DNA of 64,000 bases from Chitinophaga sp. XS-30 (GTDB lineage: Bacteria; Bacteroidota; Bacteroidia; Chitinophagales; Chitinophagaceae), in contig NZ_CP043006.1 of assembly GCF_008086345.1 (NCBI RefSeq), positions 5,206,032 through 5,270,031 on the forward strand, read 5' to 3'. The translations under genes and the position numbers were made by a program. The notes under the pieces are model-generated. The model searched no databases, was not told where the DNA came from, and saw nothing but the letters and a program-made list of their open reading frames with translations. Positions 35,065-42,559 of the stretch are shown in pieces (the first letter of the stretch is position 1; every line of letters starts with the position of its first letter).

Positions 35065-35379
35065 ATGCAAAAGAGGAGAAATTACTTAAAAGTACTGGAA
35101 CAACTAAAACTGGAAAATATTCAACTGAAGCAAAGGCTTACCAACGCCTTGAAACTGGATACCACAAAGGATTTTCTGGATAGAGCGGAATACCTGCAAT
35201 TGCAGTTCCTGCAAAATGACCAGGCACTGGCGCTGTTGCATCACGACCTGGTGATGCTGTATCAGCAATATAAGCCTAATGGTATACAGATGGAAACCCT
35301 GGAGCAGGACCTTTTAAGAATGAAGCAGGAGCTGGAACACATTAAGGTGCTGTGCGGTGATCTGCCGGATAGCAGCTAA
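35065..35379 (+). CDS. Small coiled-coil protein, unknown function
   Basis: 104 aa, no signal peptide, almost wholly helical. The first 35 residues (KRRNYLKVLEQLKLENIQLKQRLTNAL cluster) and the last 35 (ETLEQDLLRMKQELEHIKVL region) carry heptad-like Leu/Ile spacing with many charged residues. It starts 13 bases after the universal stress gene and is likely cotranscribed. It could be an adaptor for the stress protein. I know no named family for it. Confidence 0.6.
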   Translation: MQKRRNYLKVLEQLKLENIQLKQRLTNALKLDTTKDFLDRAEYLQLQFLQNDQALALLHHDLVMLYQQYKPNGIQMETLEQDLLRMKQELEHIKVLCGDLPDSS

Positions 35380-35439
35380 AAACGGCGGACGGAGGCCATA
35401 GCAGCAAGCGCTGCCAGTGAGCCGGCCGGCATATCCCGC

Positions 35440-36498
35440 TCAGTTCACCATTTCTTTGAGGCGTTTCCGTTCCAGCAGCAATATCTCCCCTTCCCGGATA
35501 TTGATCAGCTTTTCATCCCTGAAATCCCCCAGTGTGCGGATCAGTGATTCTTTGGCAACGCCTGCTACCGCTGCCAGGTTATCCCGGCTGATATCAATGC
35601 TGAAGGAATCGCTGTTATCCGTATTATATTTCTTGTCCAGCACCAGCAAAGCGTCAGCCACTTTCTTCCGCAGCGAGTTATAGGCAATCCCCAGCAGCTG
35701 TTCTTCTTTCTCCACCATGTTTTTTGTGAGCAGCTGCATGAACTTCCGCAGCACAGCGGCATCGCTGTTGATCAGGTCTTCAAAATCCGTTTTCGGGATC
35801 AGCGCCAGCTCGGCATCTTCCATGGCCTCGGCACTTTCCTGATAGATCCTGGACTCCAGCAAAGTGGTGTAGCCGAGATAATCGCCTTCATTATACAGGC
35901 CGGTGATCAGTTCTTTACCGTTATCATGCCGTTTATAGGTTTTCACTTTGCCCCGCAGTACAAAATAAAGGTAGGAGGCGTGGTTCCCTTCCGTGTACAC
36001 GACCTGTTTCTTTTTATAGGTATTGGTGTTCCGCTCTTCCTTCAGCGCCGCCAGCTGATCACGGCCGGTGGCAACGGACAGCAGGGAATTGAGCCCGCCC
36101 AGCCCTTCGGACAACTCTTCCCTCAGCAGGGCCGCTTTTTTAATACGGCTTTCTATGGCCTGCAGCAGTTCCATGGCATCGAAGGGTTTGGTAATGAAAT
36201 CATCCGCCCCCATTTCCATACCCTTCCGCATATCCGACCGCTCGGTCCTGGCCGTCAGAAAGATAAATGGCGTGCTGTGCAATGCATTCCGCTTGTGCAG
36301 CATATGCAGTACGCCGTACCCGTCCAGCACCGGCATGGTAATATCGCAGATGATCAGGTCCGGTTTATGCTCAAAGGCCATGTGTACCCCCTGCATGCCA
36401 TCTGCGGCGGTCAGCACTTTGTAGTTGGCCATTTCCAGTATCTCGGCGGTATTTTCCCTGATATCCGGGTTATCTTCTATAAGAAGGATAGTGTTCAT
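35440..36498 (-). CDS. Response regulator with cyclic-nucleotide-binding and Crp HTH domains
   Basis: 352 aa in three parts. Receiver domain (residues 1-120) with phospho-Asp in KPDLIICDITMPVLDGYG and Lys in ITKPFDAME; a cNMP-binding-like beta-roll (about 150-260, EGNHASYLYFVLRGKVKTYK, ELITGLYNEGDYLGYTTLLE); and a Crp-type winged helix (about 275-345, DNLAAVAGVAKESLIRTLGDF). The cNMP pocket lacks an obvious RXS phosphate-binding motif, so it may bind another ligand or none. ATG overlaps the stop of the PAS kinase gene as ATGA. It should be phosphorylated by that kinase and bind DNA. Confidence 0.92.
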   Translation of the reverse strand: MNTILLIEDNPDIRENTAEILEMANYKVLTAADGMQGVHMAFEHKPDLIICDITMPVLDGYGVLHMLHKRNALHSTPFIFLTARTERSDMRKGMEMGADDFITKPFDAMELLQAIESRIKKAALLREELSEGLGGLNSLLSVATGRDQLAALKEERNTNTYKKKQVVYTEGNHASYLYFVLRGKVKTYKRHDNGKELITGLYNEGDYLGYTTLLESRIYQESAEAMEDAELALIPKTDFEDLINSDAAVLRKFMQLLTKNMVEKEEQLLGIAYNSLRKKVADALLVLDKKYNTDNSDSFSIDISRDNLAAVAGVAKESLIRTLGDFRDEKLINIREGEILLLERKRLKEMVN

Positions 36499-37724
36499 AT
36501 CGGTTCGTCAGTTTTTAAAGTCACGGTAAAGGTGGTGCCCTTGTTTTCCTCGCTTTCGCAGGTGACGGCGCCGTTCATCAGCTCCGCATATTTGGCAACG
36601 ATGTGCAGCCCCAGGCCTGTGCCCTGTATATTCGTTACGTTGGAACCGCGGAAAAAGCGCTCGAAGAGATGCTGCCGGTCTTCCGGGGATATCCCCAGGC
36701 CTTCGTCTTTTACCTGTACCATAAAACGGCCGGGGGCATTTTCGGTACGCACCCGGATCGTGGAGTTTTCCGGCGAGAACTTGATGGCGTTGGACAGCAG
36801 GTTGAGCACAATATGCTTCAGCAGCCCCTGGTCCAGATGCAACATCTGATCCCCGCTATGCACATAGTCGATCTCCTGCTGCTTTTTGCCCAGCTCCTTC
36901 ATTTCATGTACGATACCTGTAATATGTGCTTCCACATTGAATGTGGAAAGCCGTACCTGTATCTTCCCTTCTTCTATCTTGCCGACGGAGAGAAAATCGT
37001 TGAGGATATCCGTCAGCATATTGACGGAAGACACGATACGCTGGATGTGCTTCTCCCGCTTGGGCTGCTCATCCGTATGTTCGTATTTGGAGATCAGGAA
37101 AATGGAGGACAGCACTGTGCTGAGGGGCGTTCTGAACTCGTGGGAAGCCAGGGACACGAACCTTGATTTCAGTTCGTTCAGCTCTTTCTCCTTTTTCAAG
37201 GCATTGCGCAGTTCCGTGTCTTTTTTCTCGATCTCCCCCATTTGGCGGTTAAGCCGGGAGACCATTTCCGAAAGGCTTTCCGTACGCTCCGCCACTTTCT
37301 GCTCCAGCGCGGCATTCAATTCCTTCAATGCATTTTCGGATTCCTTTCTCAGGGAGATATCGCTCACGAAGGCCACCACATATTGGCCGTCTTGTGTCTT
37401 ATTTGTGCCGAGGCTGATCTCTACGGGAAATTCCGATCCGTCTTTCCGTGTGGCAAACAGATCGAAGCCAATGCCCATCGGGCGGCTGTGCGGGTGCTGG
37501 TTGAACTTTTCACGATGATGTACATGGCGATGCCCGTATCGCGCGGGAATCAGCTTTTCCACCTTCTGCCCGATCAGTTCATCGCGGGTATAACCAAATT
37601 GTTTCAGCAGAAAAGGATTGGCCAGCACAATACTCCCCGAAGGGTCTGTAACGAGGATACCGAGTGTGGCATGATTGAACAATACATCAAACCCGATATG
37701 ACCATTTTCATTGACAGCTTCCAT
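36495..37724 (-). CDS. PAS-domain sensor histidine kinase
   Basis: 409 aa, no membrane helix, so cytoplasmic. PAS domain (about residues 8-125: GILVTDPSGSIVLANPFLLK, GYTRDELIGQKVEKLIP, RKDGSEFPVEISLG), a coiled coil (LKELNAALEQKVAERTESLS), DHp domain with phospho-His in SLASHEFRTPLS, and an ATPase domain with N-box NLLSNAIKFSP, G1 VKDEGLGIS and G2 GTGLGL. The PAS carries HRHVHHREKF, a His-rich stretch that might bind metal or haem (speculative). It is coupled by an ATGA overlap to the receiver-cNMP-Crp regulator that it very likely phosphorylates. Confidence 0.93.
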   Translation of the reverse strand: MEAVNENGHIGFDVLFNHATLGILVTDPSGSIVLANPFLLKQFGYTRDELIGQKVEKLIPARYGHRHVHHREKFNQHPHSRPMGIGFDLFATRKDGSEFPVEISLGTNKTQDGQYVVAFVSDISLRKESENALKELNAALEQKVAERTESLSEMVSRLNRQMGEIEKKDTELRNALKKEKELNELKSRFVSLASHEFRTPLSTVLSSIFLISKYEHTDEQPKREKHIQRIVSSVNMLTDILNDFLSVGKIEEGKIQVRLSTFNVEAHITGIVHEMKELGKKQQEIDYVHSGDQMLHLDQGLLKHIVLNLLSNAIKFSPENSTIRVRTENAPGRFMVQVKDEGLGISPEDRQHLFERFFRGSNVTNIQGTGLGLHIVAKYAELMNGAVTCESEENKGTTFTVTLKTDEPI

Positions 37725-37770
37725 GAAACCAAATCTACATTTTTTTTTATCGTGACGGGCCTCATATATA

Positions 37771-37800
37771 AAAAAAAACGCCGGAGAAGAATCTGCGGCG
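37771..37800 (-). terminator. Terminator after the DUF1801 gene
   Basis: On the minus strand cgccg and cggcg pair around a 12-base loop, and the second arm is followed by eight or more T. It lies about 140 bases after the DUF1801 stop and 50 bases before the kinase gene start, so it ends transcription ahead of the kinase-regulator operon. Confidence 0.75.
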
Positions 37801-37941
37801 CTATCCGTATCTTATGAAAACACTAAAAGACAATTTGTATGCCCGATAGTGCAAAGATGGTCATTCAACGGGATAGAAAAGCTGATGAGGATCATCAGGG
37901 AAGATGATATTCCTTACATATGCTGCCGCTGCCACTTTCTT

Positions 37942-38307
37942 TCAATAGAACCGGGCGGCTTTTTTCAGGATACTGCCGATGGTCCTGAACGGGGGCGGCT
38001 TGTCCGGATCGATCATCATGATCTTCATTTTTGCCCGGGCTTCCTGGATCAGCAGAGGGTGATCGATCCGGTGGCCCTGTACAATGCCGATGTAAGGCTG
38101 CTGTGTCTTTTTATGCATCCAGAGATAGCAGAACATTTTGCCTTTATAGCAGAAAACAGGCATTTTGTACTTCCATTCTTCGGTGATGCGGGCATCAAAC
38201 TGCAGGATGTATTGTCTTAGTGCTATAAGACAGCCTTTGGCAGGCTCTTCTTTGTAATGATAAAATGCGTCTATGTCTGCTTTCATGGAGAAGGGGATTT
38301 CCCGCAA
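37942..38307 (-). CDS. DUF1801 domain protein
   Basis: 121 aa. The segment LRQYILQFDARITEEWKYKMPVFCYKGKMFCYLWMHKKTQQPYIGI matches the DUF1801 (YdhG-like) family, whose members have a small alpha/beta fold of unknown function. An alternative ATG seven codons in (38286, MKADIDAFYHYK) would give the more usual family N-terminus. It is parallel to, and about 70 bases downstream of, a YjbR/MmcQ-type gene; these two small families often sit close together in Bacteroidetes and Gram-positive genomes. Confidence 0.8.
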   Translation of the reverse strand: MREIPFSMKADIDAFYHYKEEPAKGCLIALRQYILQFDARITEEWKYKMPVFCYKGKMFCYLWMHKKTQQPYIGIVQGHRIDHPLLIQEARAKMKIMMIDPDKPPPFRTIGSILKKAARFY

Positions 38308-38377
38308 GATAATGGCTTTCCGGAAGTTATGCTACAGTGTTGTTACGGGAAAGCGGCCTTCCCGCGGGATGTTTGCA

Positions 38378-38728
38378 TTACAGCCCGTTCTTCTCCCGCC
38401 ATGCGGCCTGCAGCTTCGGAGGCGCGGCGCCATACCAGGCGCTTTGAATGGCGTTGGAAAGCATCGCTTCCTCCACTTTTTGCAGATCAACGGTGGTCCA
38501 GCCCTGCCGCCCCCAACCGCCTTCAACGGGGAAGAAGCTTTCACTGTCCGCCTGGCAGAAAGCCGCCTGCTCCTGCGGGGTAAAGCCAAAATTGGCGCGC
38601 CGCTCCTGCTCCCTCAGCGTGGTGAATATCTTCCGTTTGGTCCGGAAAGCCGGGTGGCCCCAATGCAGCACTTCCTCCACTTCAGGGAGAGAAAGGCAGA
38701 TCCGGCGGAATGTGTTGACAGTGACCAT
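38378..38728 (-). CDS. YjbR/MmcQ family protein
   Basis: About 116 aa from the internal ATG at 38728 (MVTVNTFRRICLSLPEVEE); the longer frame to 38779 adds a non-family N-terminus. The signatures SLPEVEEVLHWGHPAFRTKRKIF and the closing LSNAIQSAWYGAAPPKLQ fit the CyaY-like fold of YjbR/MmcQ proteins, sometimes described as DNA-binding. The exact function is unknown. It is probably cotranscribed with the DUF1801 gene and is divergent from the MBL-fold gene. Confidence 0.8.
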   Translation of the reverse strand: MVTVNTFRRICLSLPEVEEVLHWGHPAFRTKRKIFTTLREQERRANFGFTPQEQAAFCQADSESFFPVEGGWGRQGWTTVDLQKVEEAMLSNAIQSAWYGAAPPKLQAAWREKNGL

Positions 38729-38811
38729 ATCGCAAAGGTAAACATCCGCCGGCCATCCGGAATTGTAAGAATGCGACATTGATCGTAAATTGGTTGGAAA
38801 TATCCTGATAG

Positions 38812-39831
38812 ATGAAACGTGTTAAAGCATGGCAGTCCCCGAATTTCCGGGATGGCATTTTCCAGAACCAGTCCCCCACCAGCCTGATGTCCCCGGATGC
38901 ATCGTATTTCAGGCTTTTGCTGAAGTTCTTCAGCAAAAGCAGCACGGTTTATCCCCCGGAACCGTTGCCTGCCGTGCGGACGGACCTGAAGGCCCTGCCG
39001 GCCGGGAACCCGGTCATCGTGTGGTTCGGCCATTCCTCCTACCTCATTCATCACAATGGTTTCAATATCCTGGTAGACCCTGTGTTCAGCGGGTACGCCT
39101 CCCCTTTTTCCTTTCTGGTGAAAGCCTTTCCCGGCTCAAACATCTATACGGTGGACGATCTCCCGGAAATCGACCTGCTCATCATCACCCATAATCATTA
39201 CGATCATCTGGACCAGCAGACCCTGCGCCGGCTGCAGCACCGGGTCAGGAACGTTCACACCGCGCTGGGCGTGGGGAAAGACCTCGTAAAATGCGGGATA
39301 GCGGCCAATCTCATTACGGAAATGGACTGGTGGGATACGGAGGAAGTGGATGACGGCATTTCGTTAACGGCAACGCCCGCACGGCATTTTTCCGGGCGGG
39401 GGCTTAAACGCGGCGGATCGCTCTGGGCCTCCTTCGTGCTGCAACTGCCCGGAAACCGGATATATATCGGCGGGGATTCCGGGTACGACAGTCATTTCAA
39501 AGTCATCGGCGAAAAATACGGCCCATTCGACCTGGCGCTGCTGGAAACCGGGCAGTATAATCCCGACTGGCCGTACATCCATATGAGCCCGGAAGAGGCA
39601 GTGCAGGCGGCGCTGGACCTGGATGCCAACATCATGCAGCCGGTGCACTGGGGCAAATTCGCCCTGGCCTACCATCCCTGGAACGAGCCGGCCACGCGTG
39701 TGGTAGCCGCCGCGGGAGCACAGGGAATGAAGATCACTACGCCCCGGATCGGGGAACCGGTGATCCTTCGGGACAATACGCCTGATGAACGCTGGTGGGA
39801 GAATTTGAAAACTTTTGGAAATTTGAAATAA
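38812..39831 (+). CDS. MBL-fold metallohydrolase (UlaG/NAPE-PLD-like)
   Basis: 339 aa. The metallo-beta-lactamase core carries the zinc motif LIITHNHYDHLD, preceded by VIVWFGHSSYLIHHNGFNILVDPVF and followed by ARHFSGRG and GGDSGYDSHF, the order seen in the UlaG/RomA/NAPE-PLD-like group. A final His ligand is likely in MQPVHWGKFAL. It probably cleaves a phosphoester or lactone bond, intracellularly since no signal peptide is seen. Its 3' end is overlapped on the opposite strand by the read-through tail of the recombinase frame, a result of the element inserting in the tRNA gene just downstream. Confidence 0.9.
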   Translation: MKRVKAWQSPNFRDGIFQNQSPTSLMSPDASYFRLLLKFFSKSSTVYPPEPLPAVRTDLKALPAGNPVIVWFGHSSYLIHHNGFNILVDPVFSGYASPFSFLVKAFPGSNIYTVDDLPEIDLLIITHNHYDHLDQQTLRRLQHRVRNVHTALGVGKDLVKCGIAANLITEMDWWDTEEVDDGISLTATPARHFSGRGLKRGGSLWASFVLQLPGNRIYIGGDSGYDSHFKVIGEKYGPFDLALLETGQYNPDWPYIHMSPEEAVQAALDLDANIMQPVHWGKFALAYHPWNEPATRVVAAAGAQGMKITTPRIGEPVILRDNTPDERWWENLKTFGNLK

Positions 39832-41462
39832 TGCGCTACATTTGCACTCCCTAACACGGAATGCCCAGATGGCGAAATTGGTAGACGCACTGTGTTCAGG
39901 TCGCAGCGCTCGCAAGGGTGTGCTGGTTCGAATCCAGTTCTGGGCACCTTACTGGAAAAGTCGTAAATCTCTCGGCTTTTCCAGTTTTTTTTCTCCCCTA
40001 ACGCTTTATTGATCAGGTAGATACATTGGACGACCGCGTTGATCCGCGTAGTTCGAAAACCTGTACCGTGAAACACCAGATTTTCCGGGTAAATCGAACT
40101 GATCAACCGCTTTTTCTTTTCTGCATTTGCTTTTTCATAAGCTTCATCCAGTTTGCATAATGTAAGGATGCCTTGTTTAAGCAGGCCGTTCACGTCATCG
40201 CGTTGCGTGGCAATAGTGGATAGCTGGCTTTCCAGTGCGGCCAGCTCATCGTTGTATTTCTTTTTCAGGATGCGGAAGTCGTCGGCATCAATATCCTCCT
40301 TTATAAGCAACTCCCTAGCCTTGTTCATGGCAGTTTCAGTGGCGCGTATCTTTTTCATGATCTCCGATTTACCTGTGGCTCCCGCCTGCATCTTCTTCCG
40401 GTATTGCTCGTATATGATGGTTTGGTACAGCCCGGCTATTTCCTGTTTTGGAATGTATTGGGTTAATTCACCTTTCAGGCGATCTTCCACCAGTTCCGTT
40501 CGGAAGCGCACACCACAACGGGCATTGCAATGATAATAGGTATAATAGGCGCTGTATCCTTTGGATTTGCTGGCGGTAAGCAGCTTGCCGCATTGGGGAC
40601 AACAGAGGATACCCCGCAATGGAAATTCTTCCCTTGTGACGATCTTCGGGCGGTAGGTATCCCTGCTCCGGCCATCGATCACGTCCTGTACCCGGTTGAA
40701 CAGGTCTTCGGAGATCAATGCCTCATGCTGGCCTTTCACAAAACAGCTTTCCTCATCCTTATATTTAGGAACGAAAATCTTCCCGCAATACACCGGGTTA
40801 CGGATGATTGACCAGAAGTGCGCACGGCATATATTCAACCCTTTTTGCTTTGCCTGCTGGTACACCTGCAAAGTGTTGAAGCGGCCTAAGGACAGTTCTT
40901 CAAATGCCCATTTCATAATATCAGCCTCCGGTTCTTTGATAGCGATGTACTTTCTGCCTTGTTCGGTGATGCGGTTGGCATAACCCACAGGCGCCTGTCC
41001 CATCCAGCGGCCTTCCTTTCTGGCACGGCGCATGCCGTGCAGGGTATTCAGCGCCCGGCGGTCATTCTCTACCTCCGGAGCGGCGAGATAGAAGGCCAGC
41101 ATCATTTTGTTTTCCGGTACGGTGAGGTCCAGCGGTTGCTCAATGGCCTGTGGTTCCACGCCAGCCTTGTAGAGCAGGCTGATCATCTGGTAGGCATCCC
41201 CGGCATTACGGCTGAAACGATCCCATTTGGTGAACAGCACCAGGTCAACTTTGTTACGTTTGCGCCTGTAATCCAGCAACAGGTTTTGCCATTCCGGGCG
41301 GTTGAAAGTTTTGGCTGAATGATCCTCAAAAACAATGCGACGGATCAGGAAGGATTTCAGTTCACAATATTTTCTCAAACGCTCTTCCTGATCGCGTTGA
41401 GAATAGCCTTTTTCAGCCTGTTCATCTGTACTGACACGGATATAAAGGTCAACAGTTTTCAT
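39669..41462 (-). CDS. Large serine recombinase (integrase) of the island
   Basis: 597-aa open frame. Resolvase catalytic domain at the N-terminus (VDLYIRVSTDEQAEKGYSQR, nucleophile Ser11), recombinase domain (RRARKEGRWMGQAPVGYANR, CRAHFWSIIRNPVYCGKIFVP), a zinc ribbon (CCPQCGKLL ... CNARCGVRF) and a coiled coil (about residues 350-450). The element-encoded part ends near WKSREIYDFSSKVP. From there the frame continues antisense through tRNA-Leu (RTGFEPAHPCERCDLNTVRL) and into the 3' end of the MBL gene before stopping. The last roughly 95 residues are therefore read from host DNA and would change after excision. It should catalyse integration and excision at the tRNA. Confidence 0.9.
   Translation of the reverse strand: MKTVDLYIRVSTDEQAEKGYSQRDQEERLRKYCELKSFLIRRIVFEDHSAKTFNRPEWQNLLLDYRRKRNKVDLVLFTKWDRFSRNAGDAYQMISLLYKAGVEPQAIEQPLDLTVPENKMMLAFYLAAPEVENDRRALNTLHGMRRARKEGRWMGQAPVGYANRITEQGRKYIAIKEPEADIMKWAFEELSLGRFNTLQVYQQAKQKGLNICRAHFWSIIRNPVYCGKIFVPKYKDEESCFVKGQHEALISEDLFNRVQDVIDGRSRDTYRPKIVTREEFPLRGILCCPQCGKLLTASKSKGYSAYYTYYHCNARCGVRFRTELVEDRLKGELTQYIPKQEIAGLYQTIIYEQYRKKMQAGATGKSEIMKKIRATETAMNKARELLIKEDIDADDFRILKKKYNDELAALESQLSTIATQRDDVNGLLKQGILTLCKLDEAYEKANAEKKKRLISSIYPENLVFHGTGFRTTRINAVVQCIYLINKALGEKKNWKSREIYDFSSKVPRTGFEPAHPCERCDLNTVRLPISPSGHSVLGSANVAHYFKFPKVFKFSHQRSSGVLSRRITGSPIRGVVIFIPCAPAAATTRVAGSFQGW
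39863..39946 (+). tRNA. tRNA-Leu (anticodon CAG)
   Basis: Full cloverleaf seen by hand. The acceptor stem gcccaga pairs with tctgggc, the D arm reads gcgaaattggtagacgc, the anticodon stem ctgtg/cgcag holds the loop ttcaggt (anticodon CAG), a long variable arm typical of class II tRNAs follows, and the T arm has ggttcgaatcc. The discriminator base is A; CCA is only partly encoded (ACCT). The gene is the target of an integrated element: its last bases, gggcacc, form the shared core, and a serine recombinase frame runs antisense through it. Confidence 0.96.
39942..39948 (+). other. Candidate left attachment core (attL) in tRNA-Leu
   Basis: gggcacc spans the end of the acceptor stem and the first bases after the tRNA. 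The same seven bases occur at 48721-48727. In both places the core is followed within 3-5 bases by a hairpin with a T-run, and the opposite strand encodes a recombinase C-terminus reading through the core as a Val-Pro pair. Confidence 0.5.
39951..39992 (+). terminator. Element-supplied terminator just behind tRNA-Leu
   Basis: A perfect 10-bp stem actggaaaag / cttttccagt with a 15-base loop is followed directly by eight T. It begins two bases past the attachment core, so it belongs to the element and ends tRNA transcription before the cargo. It also lies within the antisense recombinase frame. Confidence 0.85.
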
Positions 41463-41622
41463 AAGTCTTCTCTTGTAAATAATTATCGATCATAATGTCG
41501 GCAATATCCCGTAAAAAATCGAGCATAGCTTCCGCTTGATGCAGGGACATTTCCATACCTTGTTCCTTTAGCATCACCTGTACTTTTCCTGCCGTAATTT
41601 TTCCTTCATCCGCGTAATCCAT
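41449..41622 (-). CDS. 57-aa small protein overlapping the recombinase start
   Basis: A small frame opening at ATG 41622 (MDYADEGKITAGKVQVM) and closing with TGA at 41449, inside the recombinase gene (14-base overlap in another frame). The product is acidic and helical: VMLKEQGMEMSLHQAEAMLD then FLRDIADIMIDNYLQEK. From memory, small proteins with a similar Q-A-x-x-I/M-L-x-F-L-R pattern often precede serine recombinase genes in Bacteroidetes. The overlap implies translational coupling. It may act as a recombination directionality factor or a regulator (inference). Confidence 0.6.
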   Translation of the reverse strand: MDYADEGKITAGKVQVMLKEQGMEMSLHQAEAMLDFLRDIADIMIDNYLQEKTYENC

Positions 41623-41759
41623 CCTGCACCTTTTGTTATCTTGTTCAACCCGTTCATTACACCTGTCAGCAGCCCTTTAACCGGAGCTGATGAAAGAAGA
41701 AAAGAAGTTCTCTTTCGCAATAAAATTGTGTGGGATGATGGTGCAGCAAATACGGGTAT

Positions 41760-42044
41760 GCTATCAAAAGCTGGAAGGAAAACTGGGAAGAACTAACCGT
41801 TTTCTTCGACTTCCCCATTGAGGTCCGTCAAATCATTTACACTACAAACCTGATCGAAAACCTTAATGGAAAGATCAGGAAATACACTAAAAACAAACTC
41901 TCTTTCCCCACGGATGAAGCGGTGCTTAAATCCGTTTACCTGGCCTTACGGGAGGTGACAAAGAAATGGACTATGCCTATTAGGAACTGGGGCGTTGTCC
42001 TCCATCAGTTTTTAACTATTTTTGAAAATAGAATCAAGTTATAG
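41760..42044 (+). pseudogene. IS256-family transposase, C-terminal remnant
   Basis: An open stretch of about 94 codons without a start encodes the C-terminus of a mutator-type transposase: WKENWEELTVFFDFP, IIYTTNLIENLNGKIRKYTK, KNKLSFPTDEAVLKSVYLAL, ending FENRIKL-stop. The TTNxIE-xxN-xxR(K)-pattern is diagnostic of IS256-family proteins. The N-terminal three quarters, with most catalytic acidic residues, are missing. The following 60 bases (with cttacacagttaatgag) look like the right end of the IS. It marks an old insertion at the edge of the AT-rich cargo. Confidence 0.8.
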
Positions 42045-42119
42045 GTACAAATACGAAACTCCGATTTTTGAAACTTACACAGTTAATGAGATAGTGCCTA
42101 AATATATCTACTAACATTA

Positions 42120-42476
42120 TTACATCTTATCTTTAATTCTTTCCCGATGTTGTTTTCCCCATTTCTCCATAGCTACCAAAACTTCAGTAACACTATTACT
42201 ATATTCCGTAAGTGTATATTCTATTCTTGCAGGATAATCATCATAGACTTTTCGGGAAACTAACAGATTTTCTTCCAGATGCCTTAATTCTTTCGATAAA
42301 ACACGATTTGTAATTTTCGGAATTGATTGCAAAATTTCGTTGAAGCGATTGTGTCCGTTATAAATAGAAATGATAATAGGCAGTTTCCATTTACCGCCAA
42401 GTACAAAATGTGTGTCTTGCACAAATTTTATTTTATCCTGAAAATTCCACTCTTCTTCTTTTCTAAGCTCTTTCAT
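42120..42476 (-). CDS. HxlR family transcriptional regulator, cysteine-free
   Basis: About 118 aa from the ATG at 42476; the frame continues ten codons to a TTG inside the operator, which is less likely. Winged-helix HxlR signature: FVLGGKWKLPIIISIYNGHNRFNEIL, ITNRVLSKELRHLEENLLVSRK, YTLTEYSNSVTEVLVAMEKWG. Known members such as YodB sense quinones or aldehydes through an N-terminal Cys; this protein contains no Cys at all, so it must sense differently. It is divergent from the first SDR gene, and a perfect inverted repeat lies between them. It probably represses the SDR operon. Confidence 0.88.
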   Translation of the reverse strand: MKELRKEEEWNFQDKIKFVQDTHFVLGGKWKLPIIISIYNGHNRFNEILQSIPKITNRVLSKELRHLEENLLVSRKVYDDYPARIEYTLTEYSNSVTEVLVAMEKWGKQHRERIKDKM

Positions 42477-42501
42477 TTTAAGTATCCTTTTGTATACAGG
42501 T

Positions 42502-42535
42502 AACAAAAGTATATCTTTTTGTGGATACTTTTGTT
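42502..42535. promoter_or_regulatory. Inverted repeat with back-to-back promoters, HxlR/SDR
   Basis: aacaaaagtat (42502-42512) and atacttttgtt (42525-42535) form a perfect 11-bp inverted repeat with a 12-base spacer. Each arm contains TACTTTTG facing outward (42526-42533 on plus, 42504-42511 on minus), a match to the Bacteroidetes -7 box TANNTTTG. The arms may thus be at once the HxlR operator and the -7 boxes of both genes, so bound regulator would block both. No good -33 box is visible for either. Confidence 0.65.
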
Positions 42536-42559
42536 GAAGACAAATAAAAATTGATAAGG

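Noticed and set aside
41690..41820. 43-codon frame (MKEEKKFSFAIKLCG) overlapping the IS256 remnant in another frame
   Set aside because: It runs across the breakpoint of the transposase remnant and ends soon after; more likely chance or a truncated host gene start than a real protein.
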